A stretch of 51,940 nt of DNA, taken from Alectoria sarmentosa (Eukaryota; Ascomycota; Lecanoromycetes; Lecanorales; Parmeliaceae). Under the pieces are notes generated by a model. The model did no database searches. It was not told the origin of the DNA and was given only the letters and a program-made list of their open reading frames with translations. A program made the translations under genes and the position numbers. The DNA lies in the NCBI GenBank assembly GCA_009733775.1, contig WOGZ01000242.1:1-51940 (forward strand). The letters are read 5' to 3'. Positions 36,278 to 48,941 of the stretch are shown here, in pieces; within the stretch, counting starts at the first letter, position 1; each line of letters opens with the position of its first letter.

Positions 36278-38680
36278 TTCATTAACGTTTAAATAACGAT
36301 TTTTAAGATATAAAATAATAAATATATAAATATGCGATAATTCTCGTTTTTGAAAATTTATAATATAATAATACGTCGAAACTCGACCTTTTGCTCGCAA
36401 AAGTCAATTAAAATTAAAATTAATTATCGAAATTTCAATCGATCGTAATTCGATTTTTGAGACAAAAAAAAATTGAGAATATTATAAAATTTATAAACAA
36501 AAATTACGACGTATAAGAAATTAAACGATGTTAGAAACATTTTTAGAAATTGTGATTTACATTAATTATTTGATTAACGTGCTTTTAAAAGATTTATTAT
36601 AAATAAATTTATTAAAAAATGTGAGAGAGAGTTTATTAAACATTTTTTTTAAGATATCGTTTATAAAAGCCTTTAATTTCAATTTAAACATTTTTATTAT
36701 CAAATCAAATCGATTGATAATCAATTCGTTAAATAATAAATTAATAATAATCTTAATTTATTTTAAATTATAAATGAAAATAATGAAAATGTTTAATCGA
36801 TCAAATTTAATAATTAAGATCATATAATTTTGATAAAATTATTTCATAAATCGTGAATCTTTTTAATATGAGAAAAAAAGAATAATACGTTATTTATTAA
36901 TTTGTGCGCTCGTAATAATTTTATCGATTTGAGCATTAATAATTATTTGATAAATATTAATTCGAATAATTTTTTAATTTTACTTTATTCAATAAAATCG
37001 ATTATTTTTAATAATTATATATATATCGTAAACGAAATATTAAAATAATTTATCGCAATGAAAAAAACGATTGAATTTGATAAAACGAATTTATATAAAA
37101 TATTTATGAAAAATCAATTTAATGAATTTAAAAAAATAAAAATACAAATTTATAAAAAGAAATTAATGTGATTCGCTTTAAACTTTCTCGATTATTAATT
37201 TATAAAACGAAATTATTATTATTATTTCGATTAATAAAAAAACATTTATTAAATAAAATATTTATAATAAATATATTATTATATTATAATTATTCGTTAA
37301 ATGAAAAAATAAAAAAATAACGCAATAATATATAAACGAGATATTAATATAAAATATTATATTTATCGTTATTTTAAATTTCAATTAAGACGTTTTTCGT
37401 TTCGAATATATTTAATAAATTATTTATATCGTTTTTTTAAATAATAACGATTTCATTTGAAATAAAACGATTATAAATACGTAAATTATAATGTTATAAG
37501 TTTTTATATAATAACTTATAATCTCGTGTAATTGAATCGATTTTTAATCTTTCAAATATCGTTTTAAGAATAATAATGTAAAAATTAATGCTTTTAAAAA
37601 AGATAATTATTTTTCGATGAAATTATTATTTAATGTTATTATAATAATTATATTTAACATAATTAATATAAAAAACGCGATCGAGAGAAAGTTATATCGT
37701 GTTATAAATTGTTTTTAAGTGTTATTTATGATGTAAATTTGATTAAAAATCGACCTCTCGCTCTTTAAAGGCTTTAAAATAAATATATAAATAATAATCG
37801 CGTTTTACATTTTACACGTAAATGAAATTATCGAATAATTAATAATAATTTGTTATAAAATTATTAAGATAACGTTATTATATTAAACGTTATAAACGCG
37901 ATATTTCTTATATTTATCGATTAAAATTATAATGTTAAATTTTGAAAAGTGTAAAATGTTATTAATATCACGCTTATTAAAATTAATGAAATTGTTTATA
38001 TTCGTTTCAATTTTATAATGCTCTTTATTTTCGTTTTAATTATTATATTAATTATTATTTTGTGAAACGTTTATTTTAAATATAACGATTTTAATTTTAT
38101 CGTTATTATAACATTATTTAAATGTCTCATTTATAAATAACGTCGCATTATATCGATTGCAAATTTGATTTATAAGATCGAGGTTATGTCGCAGAGATTT
38201 TATAATGTATAAATAACGCGTAATGTAATTTATCAATTTTGTTGAAAATTGAGTAATTGTAAAAAGAGAGTTAAGAGACGAACTTAAAAAAAAGTTGTTA
38301 AAAGAGTCGATATCAAAAAAATTTGTTAATAAATCTCGTAATAAAGAATTCTTTATATCGATTAAAACATTTTTCGATTATTTAAAAATGTAAAAGACGC
38401 GTTATTGAATAAAAAAGAAAATAATAAACGAGGTAAAAGGTGAAAACGCGTTTTGAAAAAACGAAAATCAATTAACTTAAAAGAACAACGGCTGTGAGAG
38501 CGAAAAATTTATTCTACGTCTTTTAAAAAGTCTTTTATCGCGATTAACAATAATAATAATTAACTTTTTAAAAATAATTAATATTTTGCCTCGATTGTCG
38601 ATGAAGAAAGACTCGCTTAAAGAATAACGTTTATACGTATTAATAAAGATCTTAAAAGAATGCTAAAAGATGATTATAAT
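36278..38680. other. A/T-rich DNA, no gene seen
   Basis: Strongly A/T-rich with no supported coding region and no LTR pair that could be delimited. It ends at the ATTTA target duplication (38681-38685) of the solo LTR. Confidence 0.6.
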
Positions 38681-38685
38681 ATTTA

Positions 38686-38803
38686 TGTTAAAAGTAGATG
38701 ATAAATTATTTGATTAAGATGTTATATAAAATATAAGACTTATTAAGTCTACACTCGACGACAGTCGAATAAAGAAAATGAAACGAACTTAATCATTTCA
38801 ACA
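38686..38803 (+). mobile_element. Solo LTR, 118 bp, with target duplication ATTTA
   Basis: Starts TGTTA and ends TTCAACA, flanked by ATTTA at 38681-38685 and 38804-38808. Its same-length homologue is at 1463-1580. The internal CGACGACAGTCGAATA block contains an inverted CGAC/GTCG. No internal region or second LTR is nearby, so it is a solo LTR. Its short length would suit a small (TRIM-like) family. Confidence 0.85.
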
Positions 38804-38808
38804 ATTTA

Positions 38809-39202
38809 ATTCATTTAATAATACGTTTTAAAGAAATATCGATAACGAATATATTTATTTGATGATTAATTGATAAATGAATAAAAAAATAATAACAATA
38901 TGCGACTTCGCAGATAAATAATTAAAATGAAAAAAAAATTGATCGCTTCGAATAAACGTCGTACGACTTTAAAATCGATATTTGAATATTTATTTATCTT
39001 ATAAATAAGAGATCGATTATCATAATTTTTATATCGTTAAAAAACGTAAATCAAGCATTACAATTTATAAAATTATAAAGAAATCTTATCTTTAAAATAA
39101 TAAAGGGTAAAAAATGTAAAAAGATTACACACAAATTTTTGATAAAAGCGCTCGAAAGATCTAAAAGCCGTTAATCGAATGTTATTCGAAATAAGAAATT
39201 AA
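38809..39202. other. A/T-rich spacer between solo LTR and chromovirus
   Basis: About 390 bp with no coding region. It ends at the ATAAA target duplication (39203-39207) of the next element. Confidence 0.6.
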
Positions 39203-39207
39203 ATAAA

Positions 39208-39412
39208 TGTGATAGTCATTTATAGTTAGTTATGAAGTGTGTAAAAGTCTTGCTTGATTTTATTTGAAATCTTGTCTTAAATAGCAGAGATAAATGAAGA
39301 TGTTAATATTAACCTGGCCTAATCTCTCTGTTTTTTTTTAAATTAAACAAATGCGTCTGCAGCCTAGACTAAACAAATGCGTTTATAAAAAACTTTTGCA
39401 ATAATCATAACA
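39208..39412 (-). repeat. 3' LTR (left) of the chromovirus at 39208-46640
   Basis: 205 bp, TGTGAT...ATAACA. It contains two copies of a motif around AAACAAATGCGT, counterparts of the G/C-richer AGGCAG.TGCGT.TGCAG pair in the right LTR. Changes between the LTRs are mostly G/A and C/T. Confidence 0.92.
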
Positions 39413-39770
39413 ATTGTAAATAAACGAAATAAAATCATCGCCTCGATGATATATAACAAAACTTATAACAATCTAATATAATAATAGAATACAATTCTCG
39501 TAATTTAATGCAGCGCATTCAAAACAAAACTTTATTCGTTTATTAATCTTTTGAGAGTTTCTTCATAGCGAGCGTATACGTTATGATTATATTAATTCTA
39601 TTTGATCGTCAAGGTGTTTAATGATAATGAAGCTTTTAATAAGATAACAAAATAGCGATAATCAATGCGAACGTTGCTTCATTCGCTTTTTCGTATTCTC
39701 AAATCAACTCAAACGCATTAATTAGCTACATTGCGAAGAGTTATTCATTTTTTTAAAAATCATATCCTTT

Positions 39771-40022
39771 TCATCTTATTAGATATTGAATAATTATTTG
39801 TTTAATATAACCAAATCGACGTAAACGTTTTCTTATTAATCGTTCAATCTCATATTTCTTCTCATTGTCGACGATAACGAAAAATAATATAATGAAATAA
39901 CGTTTATACGAATTTAAGTTAATAATAATAACAAATTCAAGATGCATCACTGAGATGACATTGTGAATCTTTATAATAAATAATAACTTAAAACGATAAA
40001 CAAGTCGTTCGATACGTTTCAC
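39771..40022 (-). pseudogene. Decayed integrase tail and chromodomain of the chromovirus
   Basis: On the - strand, KIHNVISVMHLE corresponds to the K.H.V.HV..L motif that ends gypsy integrases. A chromodomain-like start follows, with EKKYEIERLIRKRLRRFG and ..I.YLIR. The domain is cut by a stop where the family has a tryptophan (YLVRW). In chromoviruses this domain binds methylated histone H3K9 and directs insertion into heterochromatin. Confidence 0.75.
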
Positions 40023-40281
40023 AATTTCGAATAATTCGACAAATTGTTGTTTAAGTTTTCAAGATTACACGTCGATTATTTAATAACCCTTATACAAACG
40101 TAAATGTACATAATCGCCGACCTTAAAGAATATAAACTTGTGCTTAACGTCGTAATATTCCTTTATTCTTATCGAAACAAAAACAAATATATCCTGCGCA
40201 TCGATATATTTAAGTTGATATGCTTCAAATTGATTTGAAGAAAAAGCATTTATAATAGCAATAGCGATTACGAAAGACTTT

Positions 40282-40533
40282 TTAATAATAACTTTTGATA
40301 TAAGTATTCGTATAATTATAACGCGTTGCTTCGTAACCGATATCGTAATAAAGATCTCTTATACGATAACCTGTTGCGAAATAATTGAGGTCGTATTTGT
40401 AATCTTTGATAAAGGCATTTGTATTGTTATAACGCGTTACTCGATAATAAGTGACATAATAATCTTTAATAAAAACATTTATACGATTATTGCTCATTGT
40501 TTTATAATTAATATAAAAATAAACTCGTCTCAT
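40282..40533 (-). pseudogene. Open frame with internal repeats inside the chromovirus
   Basis: 83 codons between the integrase zinc domain and the chromodomain. It contains repeats of a YN.TN.[FY]IK.Y type at three places, spaced by roughly 30 codons, reflecting a DNA repeat of the form ATAACGCGTT...TAATCTTTGATAA. I do not recognise this as part of standard integrase; it may be a repeat expansion in the decayed pol. Confidence 0.45.
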
Positions 40534-41192
40534 ATAATGAATAACAAAGTTATTATTGATATAACAATTGTGTTTTAAATAATAATAGCAATAATTTATT
40601 GCGAAGCGAGCCTGATCTCATCTAAAGCTTCTTTCGTAAAATCTTCGAAATTGAAATCATTATGCTTCAGCATATTCAATAATTTTTTGATTTTGAATTT
40701 ATAAAATATTTCAATAAAGGCGAGATGCGTCGAGTTATATTTGATAAAATTATTTAAAATAACAATCAACTACGAAAATATCGTTAATCATTAATTATGA
40801 GATAATGTTTGAATAAAGTAACGTAAAGCGATTTCGATAATCTCGTTCGACTTTTCGAATTGTTTATCGATTTGTGAATATCAAATAATAAAATATAGCA
40901 GATCGATCTTAAACAATTTGAAAATCTATTATCATAACTTTTCAACGAATTTGCGATCTCGATTTGAGATAATCATTTATAATAAACCTTAATTCAATAA
41001 TAATAATCGTGATAGCAAACGATAAGTTTATTGAATTTCGTTTTATGTGATTTTTTTTGAAATGAGTGTAATAACCTTGCTAAACTTGTCCGTTATCAAC
41101 ATAATATAATCATAATTCGTAACAATCTTGAATAATGCTAAGATAAAGTCGATTATTATCGTATAAAACAAACGAGACAAAGTATAAATTGA

Positions 41193-41507
41193 TTATAAAG
41201 ATTCATATGATTTATATTTAAAAATTTGATATAATTGACAATGTGAATAATGTCGTAAATACTCATATAACTTGATAAACATGTTGAAAAAATAAATATC
41301 ACGAGTTAATTTCTCATAAGTACGGGCATAGTTTGAATGTTTTATTTTATTATAAATCATCTTGAAAACTTCTTGTTTCAAGGTCTTTGATACACACAAT
41401 CGTATTTCCCTTTCAGAATCATTAAAATAAAGCAAATCATTGATCAACTTATATAATAATTTAACAACATTGTCTTCTAGCTCTGCATTTGTTTTCACGA
41501 TAATCAT
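41193..41507 (-). pseudogene. Decayed gypsy integrase zinc-binding (H2C2) domain
   Basis: 104 open codons. The sequence RLCVSKTLKQEV is followed by a histidine (HSNYARTYEKL), then YEYLRHYSHCQL, matching the H...H...C..C finger that precedes the gypsy integrase core. The first cysteine of the C..C pair is tyrosine (TGC-to-TAC type change), so zinc binding is lost. This is the longest open piece of the element. Confidence 0.85.
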
Positions 41508-42464
41508 AATTTTAATTCATCGTAACTTATTTTGATAATCCTTTGTTATTCGATTGCGAAAGGTTTCATTAATTGAAATGACATTAATTGAGAAAAAGTC
41601 GACAGCGTCAAGGATAAATTCGATCTCAAATCGATTTGAGAAGCGATTGATTAATCGTAATAAGGTATTAAATACGATGTTGATTTTGCTCGATTTATGT
41701 TTTAATTCAATACGAAAGCGCTATAAATACTTTAAAACACGTATAAGACGAAAATTAAATTTTTTCATAAACGTAATATTCATGTTACTCTATCGTACGA
41801 TTTTTATAATAACAAAATGATCAATGTAAATAATGATAATCTTAATAATAATTTCAATCAAATAACGGATCTTCTTGATCACTCATATTATATTAATCAT
41901 TTTTAATTCAATAAACCAATATCGGGTTTTTGTTGACATGAATTGTTTATTTAAAAAGAGAATTAATTACATAGACTTTTGCTTAAATGCTTTAATAATT
42001 ATAACAAACTTCGTTAAAATAAAAACCTTTTACAATAGAGGATCATTTGCGTTAATATGATAAATATACGCTTCGAAATCAAATTCCTTATTGACATCGA
42101 GATCGACGTATAATTATCTCGCAAAATCGTGATAATGCAACATTATAACAACGACGAAAATTCCCTAAAACTAATAATATGCATTTAATTTCTTCGAAAT
42201 AAACGTTTATAAATATGCTTTTCAAATTTTAAATTTGCGAGCGCTCTTTATAATGCTCTTACAATTACGATTCAAAAATGTTTTTCGCTTTTATAAAGGT
42301 TGAGCGATAACAATATAATAAAACACGTATTGTTTGAGATAACCCGTTATTTCAAAATATCGTTTCAAAGATGCTAAAATACATAAGAACTCGAAATTAC
42401 GAATAATTATTAATTTATCTTCAAAAGTGACTAGATTTAAAGCATCAATATATTGATTTAATAA

Positions 42465-42656
42465 TTATATAAAGGGGTATTCAAGAAAAACTTTAATAAA
42501 AATCAAATAAATGTTCATATTCGATAATGCTTGAAAAATTAGATTAAAATATCTCAAATGCTTCTTTAACGATATTAAAAAAATGATAATGTCATTTACA
42601 TATGTTTTACAAAAATGACGAAATGAGCGAAAGATTTTATTAATCATCTTTTGCAC
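42465..42656 (-). pseudogene. Decayed gypsy reverse transcriptase palm
   Basis: 63 open codons matching the region around the catalytic box of fungal gypsy reverse transcriptases: FRSFRHFCKTY, then YVND (42591-42602) where the family has YVDD, then a region like the family's S.EEH..HL. Asp-to-Asn fits G-to-A mutation. The flanking part of the domain is broken by stops. Confidence 0.85.
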
Positions 42657-43154
42657 ATAAGCGAATGAATTACGATAACTTATTATTAATACATTAAAAC
42701 TTTTTTGATCAAGATGAAATGAGATAATGAGACGATATCGATAATAACGTTACATCCATCATTGATAAAAAAATATAATCGCATCGACAATAAAAATATG
42801 AATAATATTTCTTAATAATGCGAGGATTTTTGTTTGTATAAACACAAGATAAATATTTAACATCGTGATCTTATTTAATATTTTGATATCAACGATTATA
42901 CGATCTTTAAATTCATCGACAATATCCTTTCAAACGACGAAACACGAAAAAAAAAAAGGTGTGCTTATAACAATTCATTTTATACGATCTTGTTTATATA
43001 ATTTATCGAATATCTCGTTTATCACCTACTTATCTTTAACATCGATAGAATAAATACGTGTTTGATCAACTTTGTAAACGTTTTTTCAATTGTTTATAAG
43101 CGAAATTTTCATTCATTGATCTTTCGATATATTCGTGACGTTATTAATATTCTT

Positions 43155-43373
43155 TCATAAATTAAAAAAGACATTCACAACGTCGACAATCGCTACGATA
43201 ATTATAACGTCTTTATAAATGATAACATCAATGTGATAAATAATCTCGATATTAAAGGTAATCGTAACGCTGAAGATTGTAATTAAGTATAACAATTCTT
43301 TAATAATTTGCTTAATCAAAAACTTTGACTTATTCTTTTTAAATGATTTATCTATTAAAAAAACGTGTTTCAA
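43155..43373 (-). pseudogene. Decayed protease-RT linker of the chromovirus
   Basis: 72 open codons between the protease-like region and the reverse transcriptase. VIIYKDVIIIVAIVD and NVFFNL fit the linker before the reverse transcriptase in fungal gypsy polyproteins; the assignment rests mainly on position. Confidence 0.45.
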
Positions 43374-43562
43374 ATGAATTTAAAAATATTTTTATGCTTT
43401 ATATTCAAGCATCTTGTCAAATCGAACGTGTTTAATAAGCGTGATTAACAAATTAATATCATTACGCATTATTATGCTCTGATTCGACAAATTGTGATTA
43501 ATAATGCTTATTGAAATTGTGAAAACGTTTAATTAATTTGATTCGAATATAAGGTCTCGTTT

Positions 43563-43856
43563 TTATAACAGAGCGATATATTTGATAAATACGATCAAAA
43601 AGAAATATGTCGACACAAAATAACGTGCTTTACTTTTAATGACAGCGTTAATTCTTAAATCTTTGATTATCATAAACATCGAAATATATAAAGATTTATA
43701 AGATTTTATGATAATAAGGTCTTTGTTTATGTTAAAAACGATTGCTTCAAACTTTATAATGTTGATATTGATAAATGCTTTAACAAAAAAATCATTAATA
43801 ATATGAATTTCTCGACGAATCAAAGCGACATAATCGCTTTTATTAAGTATATACAT
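43563..43856 (-). pseudogene. Decayed retropepsin-like region of the chromovirus
   Basis: 97 open codons. The stretch REIHIINDF..KAF, then ..IIKFEAIVFNI, resembles the C-terminal half of the aspartic protease of fungal gypsy elements (HI..D.....L.G.DI..PE...LD). It continues into VIKSKARY.V, typical of the segment following the protease. The catalytic Asp-Thr/Ser-Gly is not in this piece. Confidence 0.6.
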
Positions 43857-44812
43857 AAGAATAATAACATACTCGCATGCATCATGTTTTCTTATATTTA
43901 ATTCATGAATCTTAATTAAAAAAGTCTTCTTGATATCGATATAAAGGCCTTTTTTCTCGATAATTTGATTGAGAAAAACACGATCGATTAACGATATGAT
44001 GCATTTCGTGTCAAAACAAAACTCATAAAGACGGCCTTAATAAATCAATAATATTTTTATCATAATAAAGCGATAATCACGAAACGCACGTTCAGGAATA
44101 AGTTGATTCGTAACAATAAATTCAATGATTTGAGTCGAGAATGCTATTTATATAATGTTTATAGTAAACTTTATAATTATCTGATTGTTTACGATAAATG
44201 TCATAATATCGTTTACAAAAAACTTTCGTAAATATTCAACTAAATGCTTATAAAGCTTGTTGTTTGATGAAAACGTGTTTTTATAAAGTCGATAAATGAC
44301 TTCGTGCTTAAACGAGAATCTTGTTACAAAATGTGTTTCGATAGAGTTATTTTGATATTCATCATTATTGAATTGCTCATTATAATCTTCCGCAGCAACT
44401 TAATTAACTTGATTAATGAAATTATTAAAATCTTTCGCAGAGATATTTTGATAGAAAGTATTTTCATAATATTAATAATTTTTTTGATCATTTAAAGGCG
44501 TATTTTTTTGACTTTTAATATGATAAATTTTAGCAATATTAATAATAAAGAGCTTTTTAAATGAATTTCGATTGAAATTTTTAAGGTCTTAATCGTTTCT
44601 TGATAAATAAAAGCTCATAAATGTTCTTTAATCAAAAGATTGATTTTGATTTACGTCTTCGCTCATAATTTATAACGATGATTTATTAAGCGAAGACTGA
44701 CTTTATTATCGTAATTGATAAAATTGATATTATTATAACTGCTGAGATTGATTATTAACATTATTTTGATAAAAAGAATTCGACGAAGGTTTTGATGAAA
44801 ATAAGAGCCTTA

Positions 44813-45034
44813 TTAAAAAGAATAATTTATTATCATCGTTATAAGAGTTATTGCTCTTATAGGGTCGAGGACTTTGATAATTATCTCTCTTTGAACGATA
44901 TGATATGTTATTAAAGAAAAATTGACGAGAAGTGTATTGACCTTGATTTTGATAAATAGAACGTTATTCATTGTTAGGGTTATCACGATGTTATGATCTT
45001 TTAAATTAATATAAATCGACTTTCTTGTTAGCAT
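44813..45034 (-). pseudogene. Open frame in the expected gag region, unrecognised
   Basis: 73 codons within the part of the chromovirus upstream of protease, where gag and its zinc knuckle should lie. No CCHC motif is visible in this frame; after heavy mutation the true frame may be another one. Confidence 0.3.
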
Positions 45035-46435
45035 AGACTCATCATTTATATTTACGATTATTTATTTTAATGAGAAATGAGTCGATAATAAAGCGTTCGA
45101 TAAGTCGTTATAAGAACATTTTCAAGCCTAGCTCGATGTTTATGTAAATCATGTTTAATTGTGAATAAACATCATTGATTTCAACATTTTTAATAATACG
45201 TAACATACGTTAAGCAAAGTTACGAAACTCACGTTTATTAAAAACATCTCGCATAATGTAAATCTTCTTAAAAAGAAACTTCATAATTATAAACGATAAT
45301 TGTTTGAAACGTTTGATAAATAATTTATTTCATTCATCAAGGTCCTTATCATAATTGATAATGCGACGTTTAATGTTAAAAAGTTTAAAAGTTTATTATA
45401 ATAGAGCAGAGTCACGCAAGAATAATCATAAATTTTCACGTATCAAGTTTTCTCGAATAAAAACAAATTATTTAACACGATTAATGAACAAATAAACGTC
45501 ACGAAAATAGATATTTTTATCGATATATTCGATAATAACAGCTTCATTATAAATGATTTTGCTATTATATTTCGAATCGAAAAATTCTAACTCGTTTGAA
45601 TTTCATCGTATAATAAATAGAATTATAACAAATGAAATAATTATAGCAGCTTTCGTAACTTCGACTTCGATAATCTAAATAACAATAACAAATTAAATCA
45701 GAGTTGTTTACACGAATTCGTTGACGATCTTATAAACGATAGCCTCATTCATCATTGTTAATAATTTTGATTCGATAAATCGATCGTAAATTGCTTTCTT
45801 CGCTAAAATAATAAACGTATTTCTCATAATAGTAAAGATGATTAAGGCAGATAAAATAATAGGTGATCGTGATCGAATCGATATGCTTTTAATAAAAGAA
45901 AGATCTTGTTAACGAATATAAATTATCAATTGCGATAAACTTTTGTAATCGTATATATGATCAATGAAAATTCGAATCGATCATCTAAAGATAACAATGT
46001 TTATAATTCAATTAAATGAAAAGTCAAACGATTTTGCTGAAGTAAAACGTTTAAATAAATGAATTATAATAATAATTGTAACAATAATAAAGGTTATTGA
46101 CTCAGGACGAATATAATTAACATAAATATACTCGATAATAAAACCCGCTTCGTGTGAAATCTCGTATAAATGCGTATAACTTATAATATCAATGAAAGAG
46201 TAAATTTGAAATGCAATTTATACAATAAAGATGTCAAAATGAGATATAACAATGAATAATAAAATAATATTAAACGACGTCACGATAAACGATTGTTTAA
46301 AGAAGCTTATTGCAATAGATTTTAAATTAATATAAATTTGATATAATGGTGATAAGCTGATAAGAGAACTCTGATGTTAATATTCGATTGCATTAATGAA
46401 TACGATAGCTGATATAACAAAATGTTGTTATCATT

Positions 46436-46640
46436 TATGATGATCATTCATAATCAATTATAAAGTGTGTAAAAGTCTTATTTGATTTTATTTGAAATCT
46501 TATCTTAAATAACAGAGACAAATGGAGATGCTAGTATTAACCTGATTTAACCTCTCTATTTTTCTCTAGATTAGGCAGGTGCGTTTGCAGCCTAGGCTAG
46601 GCAGATGCGTCTGCAGAAAGCTTCTGCAATAGTCATAACA
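46436..46640 (-). repeat. 5' LTR (right) of the chromovirus at 39208-46640
   Basis: 205 bp, starting TATGAT (mutated TG) and ending CATAACA. It includes two copies of TAGGCAG.TGCGT.TGCAG (about 46572 and 46596) and is less mutated than the left LTR. It is the upstream, promoter-bearing LTR for the - strand element. No clear primer-binding site for a tRNA could be identified next to it. Confidence 0.92.
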
Positions 46641-47865
46641 ATAAAGATTTACATTAACTGCAAATATAAATTTAAAATATTTTAGCTTAACTTTACATTA
46701 TTCTTTTATATAATAAAGATATATAAAAATATTTCGATTTTATTATTATAATATTTTTCGTTAATTATATATAAAAATCAACATATAAAATTAATTTCTC
46801 ATTTACGTATTATAAATATTTAATTTATCTTTAACGAGCTTTATTATCTTTTAAAAATACGAATATTTTATAATTATTTTTATATAAAGCGTATTTAACG
46901 TGATTAAAATTTCAAAATTAATCGTGAATTAAAATTCAATGATTATAAAGTAATTGTGTTTTGATAAAACGAGATACGAAAAAATGAAAACGTAATCGTT
47001 ATAATACGTGATAAAAAAAAACATAATTAATTAATATATAAATCGCAGCGTTATACTATCGCTCGTAATCGTCGTTGTTATTAATTATATATATGCAATA
47101 AATGAAAATTATATAATAATAATTATATAAGATAATTGAAACTTTTACGATTATTAAAACTTTTTTAAAATTTTCAATAAAATATATATATATACGAGTA
47201 AGTTTTTTTTTAATTTATCGTTAAATTTAATAAACGAATAAAAAATCTATATTATTTATAATATAAATATATACGAAATATGTGCTAAAATTCGTAATAT
47301 AAATATATACGAAATATGTATTAAATACGCGAGTTACTTAATAATAAAAAGTTTAAAAAAATTTTATATAAAATAATAATAATAAAAAACGCTACTTTAT
47401 TTAATTAATATATACATTTTCTTATAATAAATACAACTAATAAACAAATTTAAAATTTAAAAACATATTATTATTTTTAATTTTTAATTTCATTAATTTT
47501 TTTTATACATTTTATTTATATGTATTATTAATTAAATAATATATTTTAATTATTAATTAAATAATATATTTCTATTATTTTCAATTAATAATTTATTATA
47601 TTAAAATAAACATTTTGATTTATTTCAATTTTTTTAAATTATTAAATATATTTTACTTATATTTATAAATAAAATAATTTAATATTATATAATTTATAAT
47701 TATATAAAATATAAAATAATTTAAATTAATTTTATAATTAAAAAAGTTAAATTAATTATAGATTCTATATTAGTTTTTAATATAATATTAATAAAATAAT
47801 TTTAATTTTAAATATATTTTATTTATAAGTCTTTTTTAATTAATTTTATATAATATAATATATGT

Positions 47866-47930
47866 ATATATAAATATATATTATTAATATATATTATTAA
47901 TATATACTATTAATATATTATTAATATAAA
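47866..47930. repeat. AT tandem repeat, unit about 15 bp
   Basis: ATATATATTATTA-type units are repeated about four times within the near-pure A/T block. Low-complexity; no function inferred. Confidence 0.6.
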
Positions 47931-48216
47931 AAATCAATACTCAAAATTATAAGAAATTAATTATTTAAATAAAAGATATTATTTTTTAATACGTTGAAAT
48001 AAAATAAATTATATAAATTAATAATTAAAAAAAAATTATTATAATATATATAAACTTCTTTATATTAATTTTATTTTATTATAAATGTATGATTTTATTT
48101 TATTATAAATATATGATTTTATTTTATTTAATAATAAATAAATGAATAAATTTATTTTTTAACATTTGAAGAAGATTTTCGAAATCTCTTTTTCTCTTCG
48201 AAGGTTCTTCGAGGGC

Positions 48217-48334
48217 TTTTCGAGGATTTTTACCAAAGAGGCTCTTGTCGCAAGCTCGAAATCATGATACGTGTTATATTATATATAAAATTTTGAGCTT
48301 GCTTCGATAGCATCTTTCGCAAAAATCTCGAAAT
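48217..48334. repeat. 118-bp hairpin with about 45-bp imperfect arms
   Basis: The left arm (48217-48262) is the reverse complement of the right arm (48290-48334) at most positions. The best inner match is GCAAGCTCGAAAT (48250-48262) against ATTTTGAGCTTGC (48290-48302). A 27-bp A/T spacer separates the arms. It is richer in G and C than its surroundings. Probably a small foldback element or the remains of one. Confidence 0.65.
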
Positions 48335-48878
48335 GTTTCGAAAAATAAAAGATAAATTGAGAAAAAAATCTCATTTGTTATAAAAATTCGAAATAGTTTA
48401 TTTAAATTTCATGAAAATAGCATTATTAAAAAGCGCGTATTTAACTTTATAACTTCGTTTATTTATTTTATTATTATATTGTATATAATATAAAACAAAT
48501 TAAAAATAATAAAAAATAAAAAAATAATATTCGAGGTTTAATTTTATAATAAATCTCTTTAAATCGTATTCGCGTTTAAATCGAAAATGAAAAAAAATAT
48601 ATATTTTAACTTAAAAATCGTGAAATTTAAAAATATAATAAGTGAAACCTTGTTTTTAATATATAAAACATTTTTTTATATAACTTTTAATTATAAAAAA
48701 AGTATACTTTTTAATAATTTTAAATATTTAATTTTTTTTAAATGCGGGTACGAGTATTGAAATAAAGCTTATAATTTTGAAATCGACGATTTCGTTTAAA
48801 AAACACTTTTACATTAACGAAAATCAAAACGTATTAAATATCGCGTTACACGATTACGTCGTAATATCGTTTAAACGT

Positions 48879-48941
48879 ATTAATTAATTAAATAATTAAT
48901 TAATTAAATAATTAATTAATTAAATAATTAATTAATTAAAT
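48879..48941. repeat. 16-bp tandem repeat, about 4 units
   Basis: AATTAATTAATTAAAT is repeated exactly three times from 48894 and preceded by a 15-base partial unit from 48879. Confidence 0.85.

Larger units (their letters stand above)
39208..46640 (-). mobile_element. Ty3/gypsy chromovirus, RIP-degraded, 7433 bp
   Basis: Two 205-bp direct LTRs (39208-39412 and 46436-46640) enclose the element, and ATAAA flanks it at 39203-39207 and 46641-46645. Pol domains on the - strand appear in the gypsy order: protease region (43563-43856), reverse transcriptase (42465-42656), integrase zinc domain (41193-41507), then an integrase tail and chromodomain (39771-40022). Gag should lie at about 44-46.3 kb but is not readable. 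Compared with the gypsy element at 20387-27576 more open frame survives, suggesting milder mutation or a later insertion. No domain keeps its catalytic residues, so the copy is dead. Confidence 0.92.

Noticed and set aside
1463..38803. The two 118-bp LTR copies as ends of one 37-kb element
   Set aside because: The right copy has its own exact ATTTA duplication on both sides, and the distance spans unrelated genes and elements.
46380..46435. tRNA primer-binding site next to the 5' LTR of the chromovirus
   Set aside because: The reverse strand shows TATATCAGC, loosely like a methionine tRNA site, but it is offset from the LTR and too mutated to call.
47395..48165. Mitochondrial DNA insertion
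   Set aside because: Composition alone would fit, but no mitochondrial gene, tRNA or rRNA motif is readable.
48879..48941. CRISPR-like array
   Set aside because: Exact 16-bp AT repeats without unique spacers, in a eukaryotic context; simple tandem repeat.
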